Origin: Patescibacteria group bacterium
Lineage (GTDB): Bacteria; Patescibacteriota; Patescibacteriia; S139-126
Reading direction: 5' to 3'
Assembly (NCBI GenBank): GCA_015485755.1
Contig: WFTD01000115.1
Span: 1-6,711, forward strand
Length of the DNA stretch: 6,711 nucleotides
The notes under the pieces were generated by a model. That model was not told where the DNA came from, ran no database searches, and saw only the letters and a list, made by a program, of their open reading frames with translations. Shown piece by piece: positions 1 to 5,484 of the stretch. A program made the position numbers and the translations under genes. Positions within the stretch are counted from its first letter, which is position 1. Every line of letters starts with the position of its first letter.

Positions 1-4
1 GGTT

Positions 5-10
5 TATAAT
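5..10 (+). promoter_or_regulatory. Putative -10 box of the VKOR gene
   Basis: A perfect TATAAT hexamer lies 6 nt before the ATG at 17. Transcription normally starts about 6-8 nt after the -10 box, so the transcript would begin at or next to the start codon and be leaderless. No SD sequence is present in the 16 nt available. The -35 region would lie outside the window, so the promoter cannot be fully judged. Confidence 0.55.
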
Positions 11-16
11 CAATAT

Positions 17-466
17 ATGAACAAAAAAACATTCAAACTATTACTAAGCTTTGTTATAATCCTTGCCTTAGTCGGCTTGGGCGACAGCTTTTATCTTTTT
101 ATGACTGAAAAAAGCGGTTCAGAAGTGATTTGCGGAACTGGCGGATGCAGCTTTGTTCTCTCCAGCCCTTATTCTTATGTTTTAGGAGTAAAATTGCCAA
201 TTTGGGGAATGCTGTATTATTTTTCTCTGCTGCTATTTAGTTTTTTTACCTTATTAACACTCAAAAAAATATTTCTCCAAATATTGACATTAATTTCTTT
301 ATCTGGATTTCTAATGTCACTCTACTTTACCTATGTCCAATTTTACGAGCTAGTATCTTTGTGCCAATGGTGCTTGCTGTCAGCCCTAACATCAACTCTT
401 ATTTTCATAACAACTCTAATCCTTTACAGCAAAAATAGAAAGCAACAACCGAACTATAGCCTTTAG
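17..466 (+). CDS. Vitamin K epoxide reductase (VKOR) family membrane protein
   Basis: This 149-aa integral membrane protein probably reoxidises a disulfide-forming partner and passes electrons to quinone, the usual role of bacterial VKOR homologues. Hydrophobic segments lie at about residues 6-29, 58-80, 84-110 and 118-137, matching the four-helix VKOR bundle. The loop cysteine pair is C39 and C44, followed by the family's conserved serine region (S49-S50) and a GVKLP stretch at 57-61. The active-site CxxC is C116-Q-W-C119 at the start of the last helix. The length fits a stand-alone VKOR domain; no thioredoxin-like domain is fused and no DsbA/thioredoxin partner is encoded nearby. The start is the first ATG, directly behind a TATAAT box. 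Its 3' end overlaps the convergent M50-like gene by 51 bp. Family assignment is firm; the partner is unknown. Confidence 0.9.
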   Translation: MNKKTFKLLLSFVIILALVGLGDSFYLFMTEKSGSEVICGTGGCSFVLSSPYSYVLGVKLPIWGMLYYFSLLLFSFFTLLTLKKIFLQILTLISLSGFLMSLYFTYVQFYELVSLCQWCLLSALTSTLIFITTLILYSKNRKQQPNYSL

Positions 467-1063
467 GGTGATAACCGACAGCTGTAACAAAATATTTAAT
501 AAAATAATAGACAGGGCCAACCACAAAATAAAGGCGATAGTTTGATTGTGCCAAAATAAAAACGCCAATACTGCTGGCCAAATATTTTTCAAATCCTGCC
601 CTGATGGTCCCAACATTGAACCAGCGTTAAGAATAACAAATAAGGCAATTAAATTCCGCCAGCTCAATAAATCTACAACTGATAACCACGCCAATACATT
701 CTCATATCCAGTTGACCTCTCCCAAGAAAAAGATTGCTGTAAAACAAAATAATCAATCACAAACAAAAATAACAATCCGCCAATAATTGGAGCTAAGGAA
801 ATGAGAACCTGTCCCACAATGCCTAGTTTTGATTTAGTGTGAATAACTTGCGGGCGGCGAGAAAAAATTTTTATCTGTTTAATCTTGGCTCCTGTTAACA
901 AACAAAAAAATGCATGAGACATCTCATGCACCATCGCTCCTACTATATAGGAATACCTAATTATTTTAGTATTGAGAAAACGCCAGTTGAGATAATTACT
1001 TATATAGCCAAACAAAGATATCAACAAAATCAACAAACCAATATTATTTTCCCAATTAGCCAT
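416..1063 (-). CDS. M50-like (site-2-protease type) membrane metalloprotease
   Basis: The product is a polytopic membrane protein of 215 aa from the ATG at 1063. A TTG one codon upstream (1066) is possible but would leave almost no SD spacing. An HEMSH zinc motif lies at residues 46-50, inside a hydrophobic segment with the run VGAMVHEMSH. A SLAPIIGG segment near residue 90 resembles the second conserved M50 region. N146 and D157, within an LGPSGQDLK stretch, are candidates for the third zinc-ligand region, though this departs from the classical NxxPxxxLDG form. Several further transmembrane stretches follow up to the C-terminus. M50 enzymes cut membrane-spanning or membrane-proximal substrates; the substrate here is unknown. 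The start overlaps the last 8 nt of the M23 gene, with an AAAGG 4 nt ahead of the ATG, so translation is probably coupled. The 3' end overlaps the VKOR gene on the other strand. Confidence 0.75.
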   Translation of the reverse strand: MANWENNIGLLILLISLFGYISNYLNWRFLNTKIIRYSYIVGAMVHEMSHAFFCLLTGAKIKQIKIFSRRPQVIHTKSKLGIVGQVLISLAPIIGGLLFLFVIDYFVLQQSFSWERSTGYENVLAWLSVVDLLSWRNLIALFVILNAGSMLGPSGQDLKNIWPAVLAFLFWHNQTIAFILWLALSIILLNILLQLSVITLKAIVRLLLSIFAVKD

Positions 1064-2273
1064 CAAGCCTTTGTTTTAATGGTTGGATAACTTCTAAAAA
1101 AGCTGGCATATCCACCTCAGAAATAGGATCGCCAGCCGGCAATTCCTCTGTCAAAGGATTTACTTTTACGCCGTTGCGAACTAATTCATAATGCACATGC
1201 GGTCCAGTAGACAAACCAGATGAGCCAACATAACCAATAACATCGCCTTGTTTTACCCTCTCGCCTGCTCGCACTGCTATTTTTGACATATGGGCATAAT
1301 TGGTAGAGTAAGTAGAATTATGCCTCAAGCTAACCTTCCGACCGAAACTGCCCTGCCAACCGGCAAAAGTTACCACCCCATCAGCCACCGCCCTGACTGG
1401 AGTGCCATAATTTGCCGCATAATCTATAGCTCTATGCCTAGTGCTGATATTAAAAGCGGAAACATATCTCATCCCGGTGGTAAAACCAGAAGAAATATAT
1501 TTATAAGCCACCGGCGCCTTCAAAAAGGCTCGCCGCAAACTTTTCCCCTCTTCATCAAAGTACCCCTCACTCTCCTCTCCAGAAAAATAAAATGCTCTTA
1601 TTTTCTTGCTGCTATTTATAAACTCAGCTGCCAGTATTCTGCCAGGCATAACATATTTGCCTTGCAAAAATCTCTTTTCATAAACCAGCTTAAACCGATC
1701 GCCCTTTTTTACCTGGTAAGCAAAATCAACATTCCACTGGAAAATATCAGCAAAACCAATAATTGTTTTGTCGTCTAAACCAATTGCTTTTGCATTCTCA
1801 TAAAAAGAAGAGTTAATCTCACCCTCTGCCTCAACAATATCCACCTCATAAGGTATTGGTTGCTTTTGAGCTGTCCATTCCCCCTCTTCATCTTTTTGCA
1901 CCCACAACTCTTCCTCATCATCAATTTGGTAATAAAGCTTAGCTAACAAACCATCCTGATTGAAAAACAAAACCATCTTGTGTCCAGGACGGATGCGGGA
2001 TAAATCATAAACTGGTTTGGTGGCAGTAATCAATTTATCCACTACCGCGCTATCAACCCCAGCTTCAACCAAAAGTCCCAACAAAACATCCCCGCTGTTT
2101 ATATCTACCTCCTTCTCCAATAAAACAGGGGTATTTGCTTCTACTATCTCTGCTGGGGCAGGACTATCTTGTTGTCCAGATGGCTCTTTTGGATTGGGAA
2201 TAAAAGACCACCCCCACAACAAGAGAGCGCCGACTGCAACTAAAATTGACAAACGAATAACTCCTTTGTGCAT
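1056..2273 (-). CDS. M23 family peptidoglycan metallopeptidase, MepM-like layout
   Basis: This is an envelope-anchored peptidase of 405 aa from the ATG at 2273; an in-frame ATG at 2303 would add ten residues. Counting from 2273: a short basic N-terminus (HKGVIR) precedes a transmembrane or signal-anchor segment at about 8-22, then a Pro/Gln-rich linker. Residues of about 57-250 form an OapA/LysM-like and MepM-type N-terminal region that is known to cover the active site in this family. The M23 domain covers about 260-375. Its zinc ligands are H280 and D284 (HRAID) and H361 of the HVH motif; H328 (YAHMS) and H359 are the other catalytic histidines. These enzymes cut peptide cross-links in peptidoglycan. 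All key residues are present, so activity is expected. I prefer 2273 because a -10-like TACAAT sits 8 nt before it. A TTG nine codons further in has an AAAGGAG 8 nt ahead but would lose the basic N-terminus. The gene is followed by the overlapping M50-like gene. Confidence 0.88.
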   Translation of the reverse strand: MHKGVIRLSILVAVGALLLWGWSFIPNPKEPSGQQDSPAPAEIVEANTPVLLEKEVDINSGDVLLGLLVEAGVDSAVVDKLITATKPVYDLSRIRPGHKMVLFFNQDGLLAKLYYQIDDEEELWVQKDEEGEWTAQKQPIPYEVDIVEAEGEINSSFYENAKAIGLDDKTIIGFADIFQWNVDFAYQVKKGDRFKLVYEKRFLQGKYVMPGRILAAEFINSSKKIRAFYFSGEESEGYFDEEGKSLRRAFLKAPVAYKYISSGFTTGMRYVSAFNISTRHRAIDYAANYGTPVRAVADGVVTFAGWQGSFGRKVSLRHNSTYSTNYAHMSKIAVRAGERVKQGDVIGYVGSSGLSTGPHVHYELVRNGVKVNPLTEELPAGDPISEVDMPAFLEVIQPLKQRLDG

Positions 2274-2281
2274 AAAAAAAT

Positions 2282-2287
2282 ATTGTA
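2282..2287 (-). promoter_or_regulatory. Putative -10 box for the M23-M50 operon
   Basis: TACAAT on the minus strand sits 8 nt before the ATG at 2273 and would give a leaderless or near-leaderless mRNA. An overlapping TATACA lies a few bases upstream. No good -35 hexamer is visible (ATCTTT at the 17-nt spacing). A promoter must lie in the roughly 45 nt between the preceding terminator and the gene, which supports the call indirectly. Confidence 0.4.
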
Positions 2288-2316
2288 TTTTGTATACTAA
2301 CATAAAAGATCATTTT

Positions 2317-2341
2317 AAAAAAGCCCTGCTATACACAGGGC
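2317..2341 (-). terminator. Intrinsic terminator of the 57-codon gene
   Basis: On the minus strand a perfect 6-bp stem (GCCCTG and CAGGGC, 7-nt loop) is followed by six T residues. It begins 7 nt after the stop codon of the small gene and separates it from the M23-M50 unit. Confidence 0.85.
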
Positions 2342-2347
2342 AAAATA

Positions 2348-2521
2348 CTATTTTGTACGCTGTGGCATCTGTTTGTCAAACTGAGAAATACGTCTCAATA
2401 ACTTATCTATCCACTCATCGCTAAATCCAATTTGTTTTAATATTCTCCTGCCGTCTTCAGTCTTAACTAACCTAGCATAGGTATTAAACTGACCTTCAAA
2501 TAGCTGGTTGTAATAATCCAT
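2348..2521 (-). CDS. Small unrecognised protein, 57 aa
   Basis: This short ORF runs from an ATG at 2521 to a TAG at 2350-2348. I do not recognise the family. The product starts MDYYNQLFEG, is rich in Arg, Lys, Gln and Asp, and has no cysteine, transmembrane segment or signal peptide. It looks like a mostly helical cytoplasmic protein (amphipathic stretch ILKQIGFSDEWIDKLLRRI at about residues 27-45). Two things support it as a real gene. It has the strongest ribosome binding site in the window, AAAGGAGGGG ending 2 nt before the ATG. It also has its own intrinsic terminator immediately downstream. A strong terminator lies between it and any upstream promoter, so its expression may depend on readthrough or antitermination. 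No function can be assigned. Confidence 0.75.
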   Translation of the reverse strand: MDYYNQLFEGQFNTYARLVKTEDGRRILKQIGFSDEWIDKLLRRISQFDKQMPQRTK

Positions 2522-2523
2522 AA

Positions 2524-2533
2524 CCCCTCCTTT
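2524..2533 (-). promoter_or_regulatory. Strong Shine-Dalgarno of the 57-codon gene
   Basis: AAAGGAGGGG lies just before the ATG at 2521 and includes a full AGGAGG core with 4 nt spacing. It stands out because VKOR, the 134-aa gene, pyrH, GAPDH and tsf have no recognisable SD. It decides the start of this small gene. Confidence 0.8.
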
Positions 2534-2544
2534 GTTTAAGGTGC

Positions 2545-2571
2545 AAAAAAGCGCCCCCTGAAGGGGGCGCT
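2545..2571 (-). terminator. Strong intrinsic terminator between GAPDH and the 57-codon gene
   Basis: A perfect 9-bp GC-rich stem (arms AGCGCCCCC and GGGGGCGCT, tetraloop TTCA on the minus strand) is followed by six T residues. It lies about 100 nt after the GAPDH stop and only about 25 nt before the start of the small gene. It can end the 134-aa/pyrH/GAPDH transcript, act as an attenuator for the small gene, or both. Confidence 0.9.
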
Positions 2572-2633
2572 AAAATTTAATACCAACACAACCCCTTCAG
2601 GGAGATATTTGTCTAGTGGTTGTAGTTGTGGTT
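2572..2633 (-). promoter_or_regulatory. Candidate attenuator leader of the 57-codon gene
   Basis: On the minus strand, CCCTGAAGGGG (2602-2592) is perfectly complementary over 11 nt to CCCCTTCAGGG within the terminator hairpin (2566-2556). The two cannot coexist with the intact terminator, so pairing would be antiterminating. A second imperfect stem is possible between the ACCACAACTACAACC segment (about 2632-2618) and GGTTGTGTTGGT (2593-2582), with two bulges. It shares bases with the antiterminator segment. The layout resembles a riboswitch or protein-controlled attenuator, but no known class is recognised. Confidence 0.4.
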
Positions 2634-2639
2634 ATTAGT

Positions 2640-2667
2640 ATCATATTTATACAATATCAACCATCAA
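2640..2667 (-). promoter_or_regulatory. Putative promoter ahead of the attenuator leader
   Basis: TTGATG and TATGAT are separated by 16 nt on the minus strand, directly after the GAPDH stop codon. An overlapping alternative is TTGATA (2660-2655), a 17-nt spacer and TAATAA (2637-2632). Either would give a leader of about 105-112 nt before the small gene. The region is A+T-rich, so chance matches are possible. Confidence 0.4.
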
Positions 2668-2668
2668 A

Positions 2669-3676
2669 CTAAAAAGCAATATTGTTGACCATCTCTACAA
2701 GCCTATTGGCATATCCCCACTCATTATCATACCAAGCGACAACTTTGACCAAATCTCCATCTATCACTTTGGTCAAAGACAAATCAACAATTGATGAAGC
2801 GCTTCTGCCAACAATATCAGAAGACACAAGCGGCTCATCTGTAACTTCCAAAATTCCTTTGAACCGATCAGACTGGGCAGCCTCTTGCAAAACTTTATTC
2901 ACCTCCTCCACAGTTGTCTTCCTTTTGAATAAAAAGGTAAAATCTGCCAATGACCCGCAAATAACTGGCACGCGGATAGCCAACCCATCAAAAATTCCTG
3001 CAAGTTCAGGCACTGTCTTGCCTGTAGCAATTGCCGCGCCGGTAGTAGTTGGAACAATATTTTGGGCAGCCGCCCGTCCCCGTCGCAAATCACGATGAGG
3101 CGCATCTACTAATCTCTGATCGGCAGTATAGGCGTGAATAGTTGTCATCAACGCCTTTTGCACACCAAAATGGCTTTGCATAATTTGAGCGACTGGAGCT
3201 ATACAGTTGGTGGTGCAAGAAGCATTGGATAGCACTCCGCTTTCTACCTTCTCTTCACCGCCGGCATTGACTCCCAGAACTACAGTTTGCGTCTCTTCGT
3301 CCTTGGCTGGCGCGGAAATAATTACTGCCCTGGCGCCAGCCTGCAAATGAGCGCTAGCCTTCTCTTTGGTGCGAAAAACTCCAGTGCATTCCAAAACAAC
3401 ATCAACTCCCAGCTCCTGCCAGGGCAAATTGGCCGGATCCTTTTCTGACAAAACCCGATAAGAAACCCCATCTACCACCAAATGACCGTCATCATAAGAA
3501 ATATCCTTATCATACCTGCCGTAAACAGAATCATATTTCAACAAATTGGCCAATGTTTTGGTATCGGTCAAATCATTGATAGCAACTATTTCAGCATTAT
3601 TTTTATTTAAAATTGCCTTAAAAGCGGCCCGGCCAATTCGGCCAAAACCATTGATAGCTACCTTGGGCTTGCTCAT
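2669..3676 (-). CDS. gap: Glyceraldehyde-3-phosphate dehydrogenase, phosphorylating
   Basis: This cytoplasmic enzyme converts glyceraldehyde 3-phosphate, NAD(P)+ and phosphate to 1,3-bisphosphoglycerate in glycolysis, or the reverse. The 335-aa length is standard for the tetrameric family. The Rossmann motif GFGRIGR is at residues 10-16. N34-D35 follow in the cofactor-binding loop, and this Asp usually favours NAD+. The catalytic motif SCTTNC is at 153-158 with nucleophile C154, and the paired base is H181 in HAYT. R235 in RVP lies in the substrate phosphate region, and the C-terminal WYDNEWGY is at 315-322. The segment DAPHRDLRR at 191-199 has Ala where many NAD-only enzymes have Leu, so cofactor preference is not fully settled. 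The gene starts 33 nt after pyrH with no SD, only an A-rich run before the ATG. It appears to be the last gene of the 134-aa/pyrH/GAPDH unit. Confidence 0.97.
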   Translation of the reverse strand: MSKPKVAINGFGRIGRAAFKAILNKNNAEIVAINDLTDTKTLANLLKYDSVYGRYDKDISYDDGHLVVDGVSYRVLSEKDPANLPWQELGVDVVLECTGVFRTKEKASAHLQAGARAVIISAPAKDEETQTVVLGVNAGGEEKVESGVLSNASCTTNCIAPVAQIMQSHFGVQKALMTTIHAYTADQRLVDAPHRDLRRGRAAAQNIVPTTTGAAIATGKTVPELAGIFDGLAIRVPVICGSLADFTFLFKRKTTVEEVNKVLQEAAQSDRFKGILEVTDEPLVSSDIVGRSASSIVDLSLTKVIDGDLVKVVAWYDNEWGYANRLVEMVNNIAF

Positions 3677-3709
3677 ATTTTTTTGGTTAATAATAAAAAA
3701 TTAACTAAC

Positions 3710-4417
3710 TTAACTAATAAAAGTGCCAACTTCCTCACCTGCAGCTATTTTGGCCAGCACTCCCTTTTTCCATTTAAATACCCTGATTGGCAATTTATTA
3801 TTTGCCGCCAAAACAAAAGCTGACTGGTCCATTACATTGAGACGCTCTCTTATTACTTTATCAAAACTAACTCTTTTGAAAAATTTAGCCTGGGGAAACT
3901 TTAATGGATCCTTATCATAAACTCCATTCACCTTTGTCGCTTTCAAAACTAATTCAACCCCCAACTCTAAAGCAAAAATAACTGCAGCGGTGTCGGTGCT
4001 AACAAATGGCAGTCCTGTTCCGCCCATAATCACCACCTTGCCAGCTTCAAACTCAAGCCTTAATTTATCAAACTGATGCGACCCTCCCAACGCTCCAATC
4101 GCCAAAGTAGAATCAACTACAGCCGGACAACCAATACTATCCAAAGCAGCTTTCAACATTAACCCGTTTACAACCGCAGCTGTCATACCAGCATAATCAA
4201 CCGTTACCCGATCAAAACCATTGGCAAAATCCCTACCCCTTACAATATTCCCTCCGCCTACTACCAAAGCCAATTTATTGCGCCTTTTTTTAAGCGATTT
4301 TATTTCCTGAGCCAAAGAGCCCAAAGACCGATAAGAAATAGGCTGATCTCCCTGGCGAAATAATTCTCCTGATATTTTAATTAAAAATTTTTTGGGATTC
4401 TTGGTGCGATTGGCCAT
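3710..4417 (-). CDS. pyrH: UMP kinase (uridylate kinase)
   Basis: UMP kinase phosphorylates UMP to UDP with ATP in the cytoplasm, an essential step of pyrimidine nucleotide supply. The 235 aa match the bacterial amino-acid-kinase-fold PyrH family (about 240 aa). Visible motifs are KISGE at 14-18 (nucleotide-binding Lys), GGGNIVRG at 54-61, GTGLPFVSTD at 133-142 (UMP site), KATKVNGVYDKDP at 159-171 and KLPIRVF at 208-214. No key motif is missing. The start is the only ATG before the conserved core. It lies 41 nt inside the end of the preceding 134-aa gene in another frame, and no SD is seen, so coupled translation is likely. In many bacteria pyrH sits between tsf and frr. Here it follows tsf after a terminator and one unknown gene, and GAPDH takes the usual place of frr. 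Confidence 0.96.
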   Translation of the reverse strand: MANRTKNPKKFLIKISGELFRQGDQPISYRSLGSLAQEIKSLKKRRNKLALVVGGGNIVRGRDFANGFDRVTVDYAGMTAAVVNGLMLKAALDSIGCPAVVDSTLAIGALGGSHQFDKLRLEFEAGKVVIMGGTGLPFVSTDTAAVIFALELGVELVLKATKVNGVYDKDPLKFPQAKFFKRVSFDKVIRERLNVMDQSAFVLAANNKLPIRVFKWKKGVLAKIAAGEEVGTFIS

Positions 4418-4781
4418 TGTTTGTTGATGTTAAAGTTTTTAGAACAATAATCTCATCATCAGTTAAACTATCCCTAATATTTTTTATCTCTTCTTGGTAG
4501 CTGCTAACCTCCTTAAAAATTTCAGGAGATGCCCATTGCTTATCCTCTGGAGGAACGTCAAATAGCTCAGCTTCTAACCCCTCTGCCATTCTTTTCTTCA
4601 ATTGCAGCCACTTATATATTTTATTAAACAAAGACTGGTAAATATCTTTGTTATAAACAGAACCTTCCTGCAAAATATTAGCGATCTCAGTATGGGCCGT
4701 TTCTAAATTATTTCTCAGCCAATCAACAACCTGCATCCTTTCAATTTGTTTGGCCCGCTCTATGTCAGCTCCCCTTTCCAT
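4377..4781 (-). CDS. Unrecognised protein, 134 aa, upstream of pyrH
   Basis: I do not recognise this family. The product is cytoplasmic in character: no signal peptide, no transmembrane segment and no cysteine. It is rich in Glu, Lys, Gln and Ile/Leu, with helix-like stretches at about residues 6-38, 43-71 and 86-117, and an aromatic patch IYKWLQLKKR at 55-64. The C-terminal 15 residues are polar and are encoded in the 41-bp overlap with pyrH, which suggests they are less constrained. It is the first gene of a transcript that also carries pyrH and GAPDH, and it is preceded by an extended -10 promoter. The ATG at 4781 has no SD; the next ATG (codon 16) has a GAAAGG directly abutting it, too close to be useful. 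Expression as an operon leader gene supports it as real; its function is unknown. Confidence 0.7.
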   Translation of the reverse strand: MERGADIERAKQIERMQVVDWLRNNLETAHTEIANILQEGSVYNKDIYQSLFNKIYKWLQLKKRMAEGLEAELFDVPPEDKQWASPEIFKEVSSYQEEIKNIRDSLTDDEIIVLKTLTSTNNGQSHQESQKIFN

Positions 4782-4804
4782 AATAAAAAATTAATTTCAA
4801 AGAT

Positions 4805-4813
4805 ATTTTACCA
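4805..4813 (-). promoter_or_regulatory. Extended -10 promoter of the 134-aa/pyrH/GAPDH operon
   Basis: On the minus strand TGGTAAAAT fits an extended -10 element (TGn followed by TAAAAT). Initiation about 7 nt downstream would give a 5' UTR of roughly 17 nt with no SD. No convincing -35 hexamer is present, as is usual for extended -10 promoters. It lies in the only gap between the tsf terminator and the operon. Confidence 0.5.
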
Positions 4814-4845
4814 TAAACAACCAAAAAAACCACCTCTCTCCAACC

Positions 4846-4868
4846 AAAAACCCCGCTAACTAGCGGGG
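4846..4868 (-). terminator. Intrinsic terminator of the rpsB-tsf operon
   Basis: On the minus strand CCCCGCT and AGCGGGG form a 7-bp perfect stem, extendable by one A-T pair, with a short AGTT loop. It is followed by TTTTT and starts 9 nt after the tsf stop codon. It separates rpsB-tsf from the pyrH unit, although these genes often share one transcript in other bacteria. Confidence 0.9.
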
Positions 4869-4877
4869 ATTGGTTTG

Positions 4878-5465
4878 CTATAGACTAAAACGAACAAATT
4901 TGCCTAATTTTATATTCTCTCCCAATGAAGCAATGTGCTGTTCAATCAACTGTTCAATCGTCACGGAATCGTCTTTAATAAAGGGCTGTTTCAACAAGCA
5001 AACTTGGGTATAAAATTTTTCTAACTTGCCTTCAACTATTTTGTCAACTATATCGGCCGGCTTGCCTTGTTGTTCAACTTCAGCCCGATAAATTTCTCGC
5101 TCTTTATCCTTTACCTCTGCTGGCACGTCATCAGGCGACAAATAAGCAGGGTTCATCGCCGCAATCTGCATAGCGATATCATTGGCTAATTGTTTGAACT
5201 GATCTGTCCTAGCAACAAAATCAGTTTCACATTTGACTTCAACCATTGCCGCAACCTTGCCATTGGAATGCAAATAAACTCCTATCAACCCCTCGCTTGC
5301 TTCTCGCTCAGCTTTTTTGGCTGCAATTTTTTGCCCTTGTTTGCGCAGGATTTCCAAGGCCTTGTCAAAATCACCGCCAGCATCAATCAAAGCCTGCTTG
5401 GCATCCATCATGCCAGCGCCTGTTGCTTCCCGCAAACGTTTAACATCACTAGCTTTTATATCCAT
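4878..5465 (-). CDS. tsf: Elongation factor Ts, short form
   Basis: EF-Ts exchanges GDP for GTP on EF-Tu during translation elongation. The 195 aa correspond to the short form, as in Thermus, rather than the 283-aa E. coli form. An N-terminal UBA-like domain (residues 1-50, with LREATGAGMMDAKQAL at 11-26) is followed by a single core domain. The EF-Tu-contacting motif CETDFVAR is at 79-86, and the family C-terminus IKLGKFVRFSL closes the protein. It follows rpsB by 19 nt. That gap is pure A/T-rich sequence without an SD, so translation probably depends on coupling with rpsB or on an unstructured A-rich site. No motif is missing. Confidence 0.97.
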   Translation of the reverse strand: MDIKASDVKRLREATGAGMMDAKQALIDAGGDFDKALEILRKQGQKIAAKKAEREASEGLIGVYLHSNGKVAAMVEVKCETDFVARTDQFKQLANDIAMQIAAMNPAYLSPDDVPAEVKDKEREIYRAEVEQQGKPADIVDKIVEGKLEKFYTQVCLLKQPFIKDDSVTIEQLIEQHIASLGENIKLGKFVRFSL

Positions 5466-5484
5466 ATATTTTTGTATTAATAAT

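Noticed and set aside
1290..1778. 162-codon open frame on the plus strand opposite the M23 gene
   Set aside because: It lies fully antisense to the conserved M23 catalytic domain, has no family motif and has no SD or promoter of its own. The product reads as low-quality sequence. The same holds for the plus-strand frame at 2017-2424 and those opposite GAPDH, tsf and rpsB.
4878..5465. Truncated tsf, because it is about 90 residues shorter than the E. coli protein
   Set aside because: The N-terminal domain, the TDF motif and the family C-terminus are all present. The length equals the natural short form of EF-Ts.
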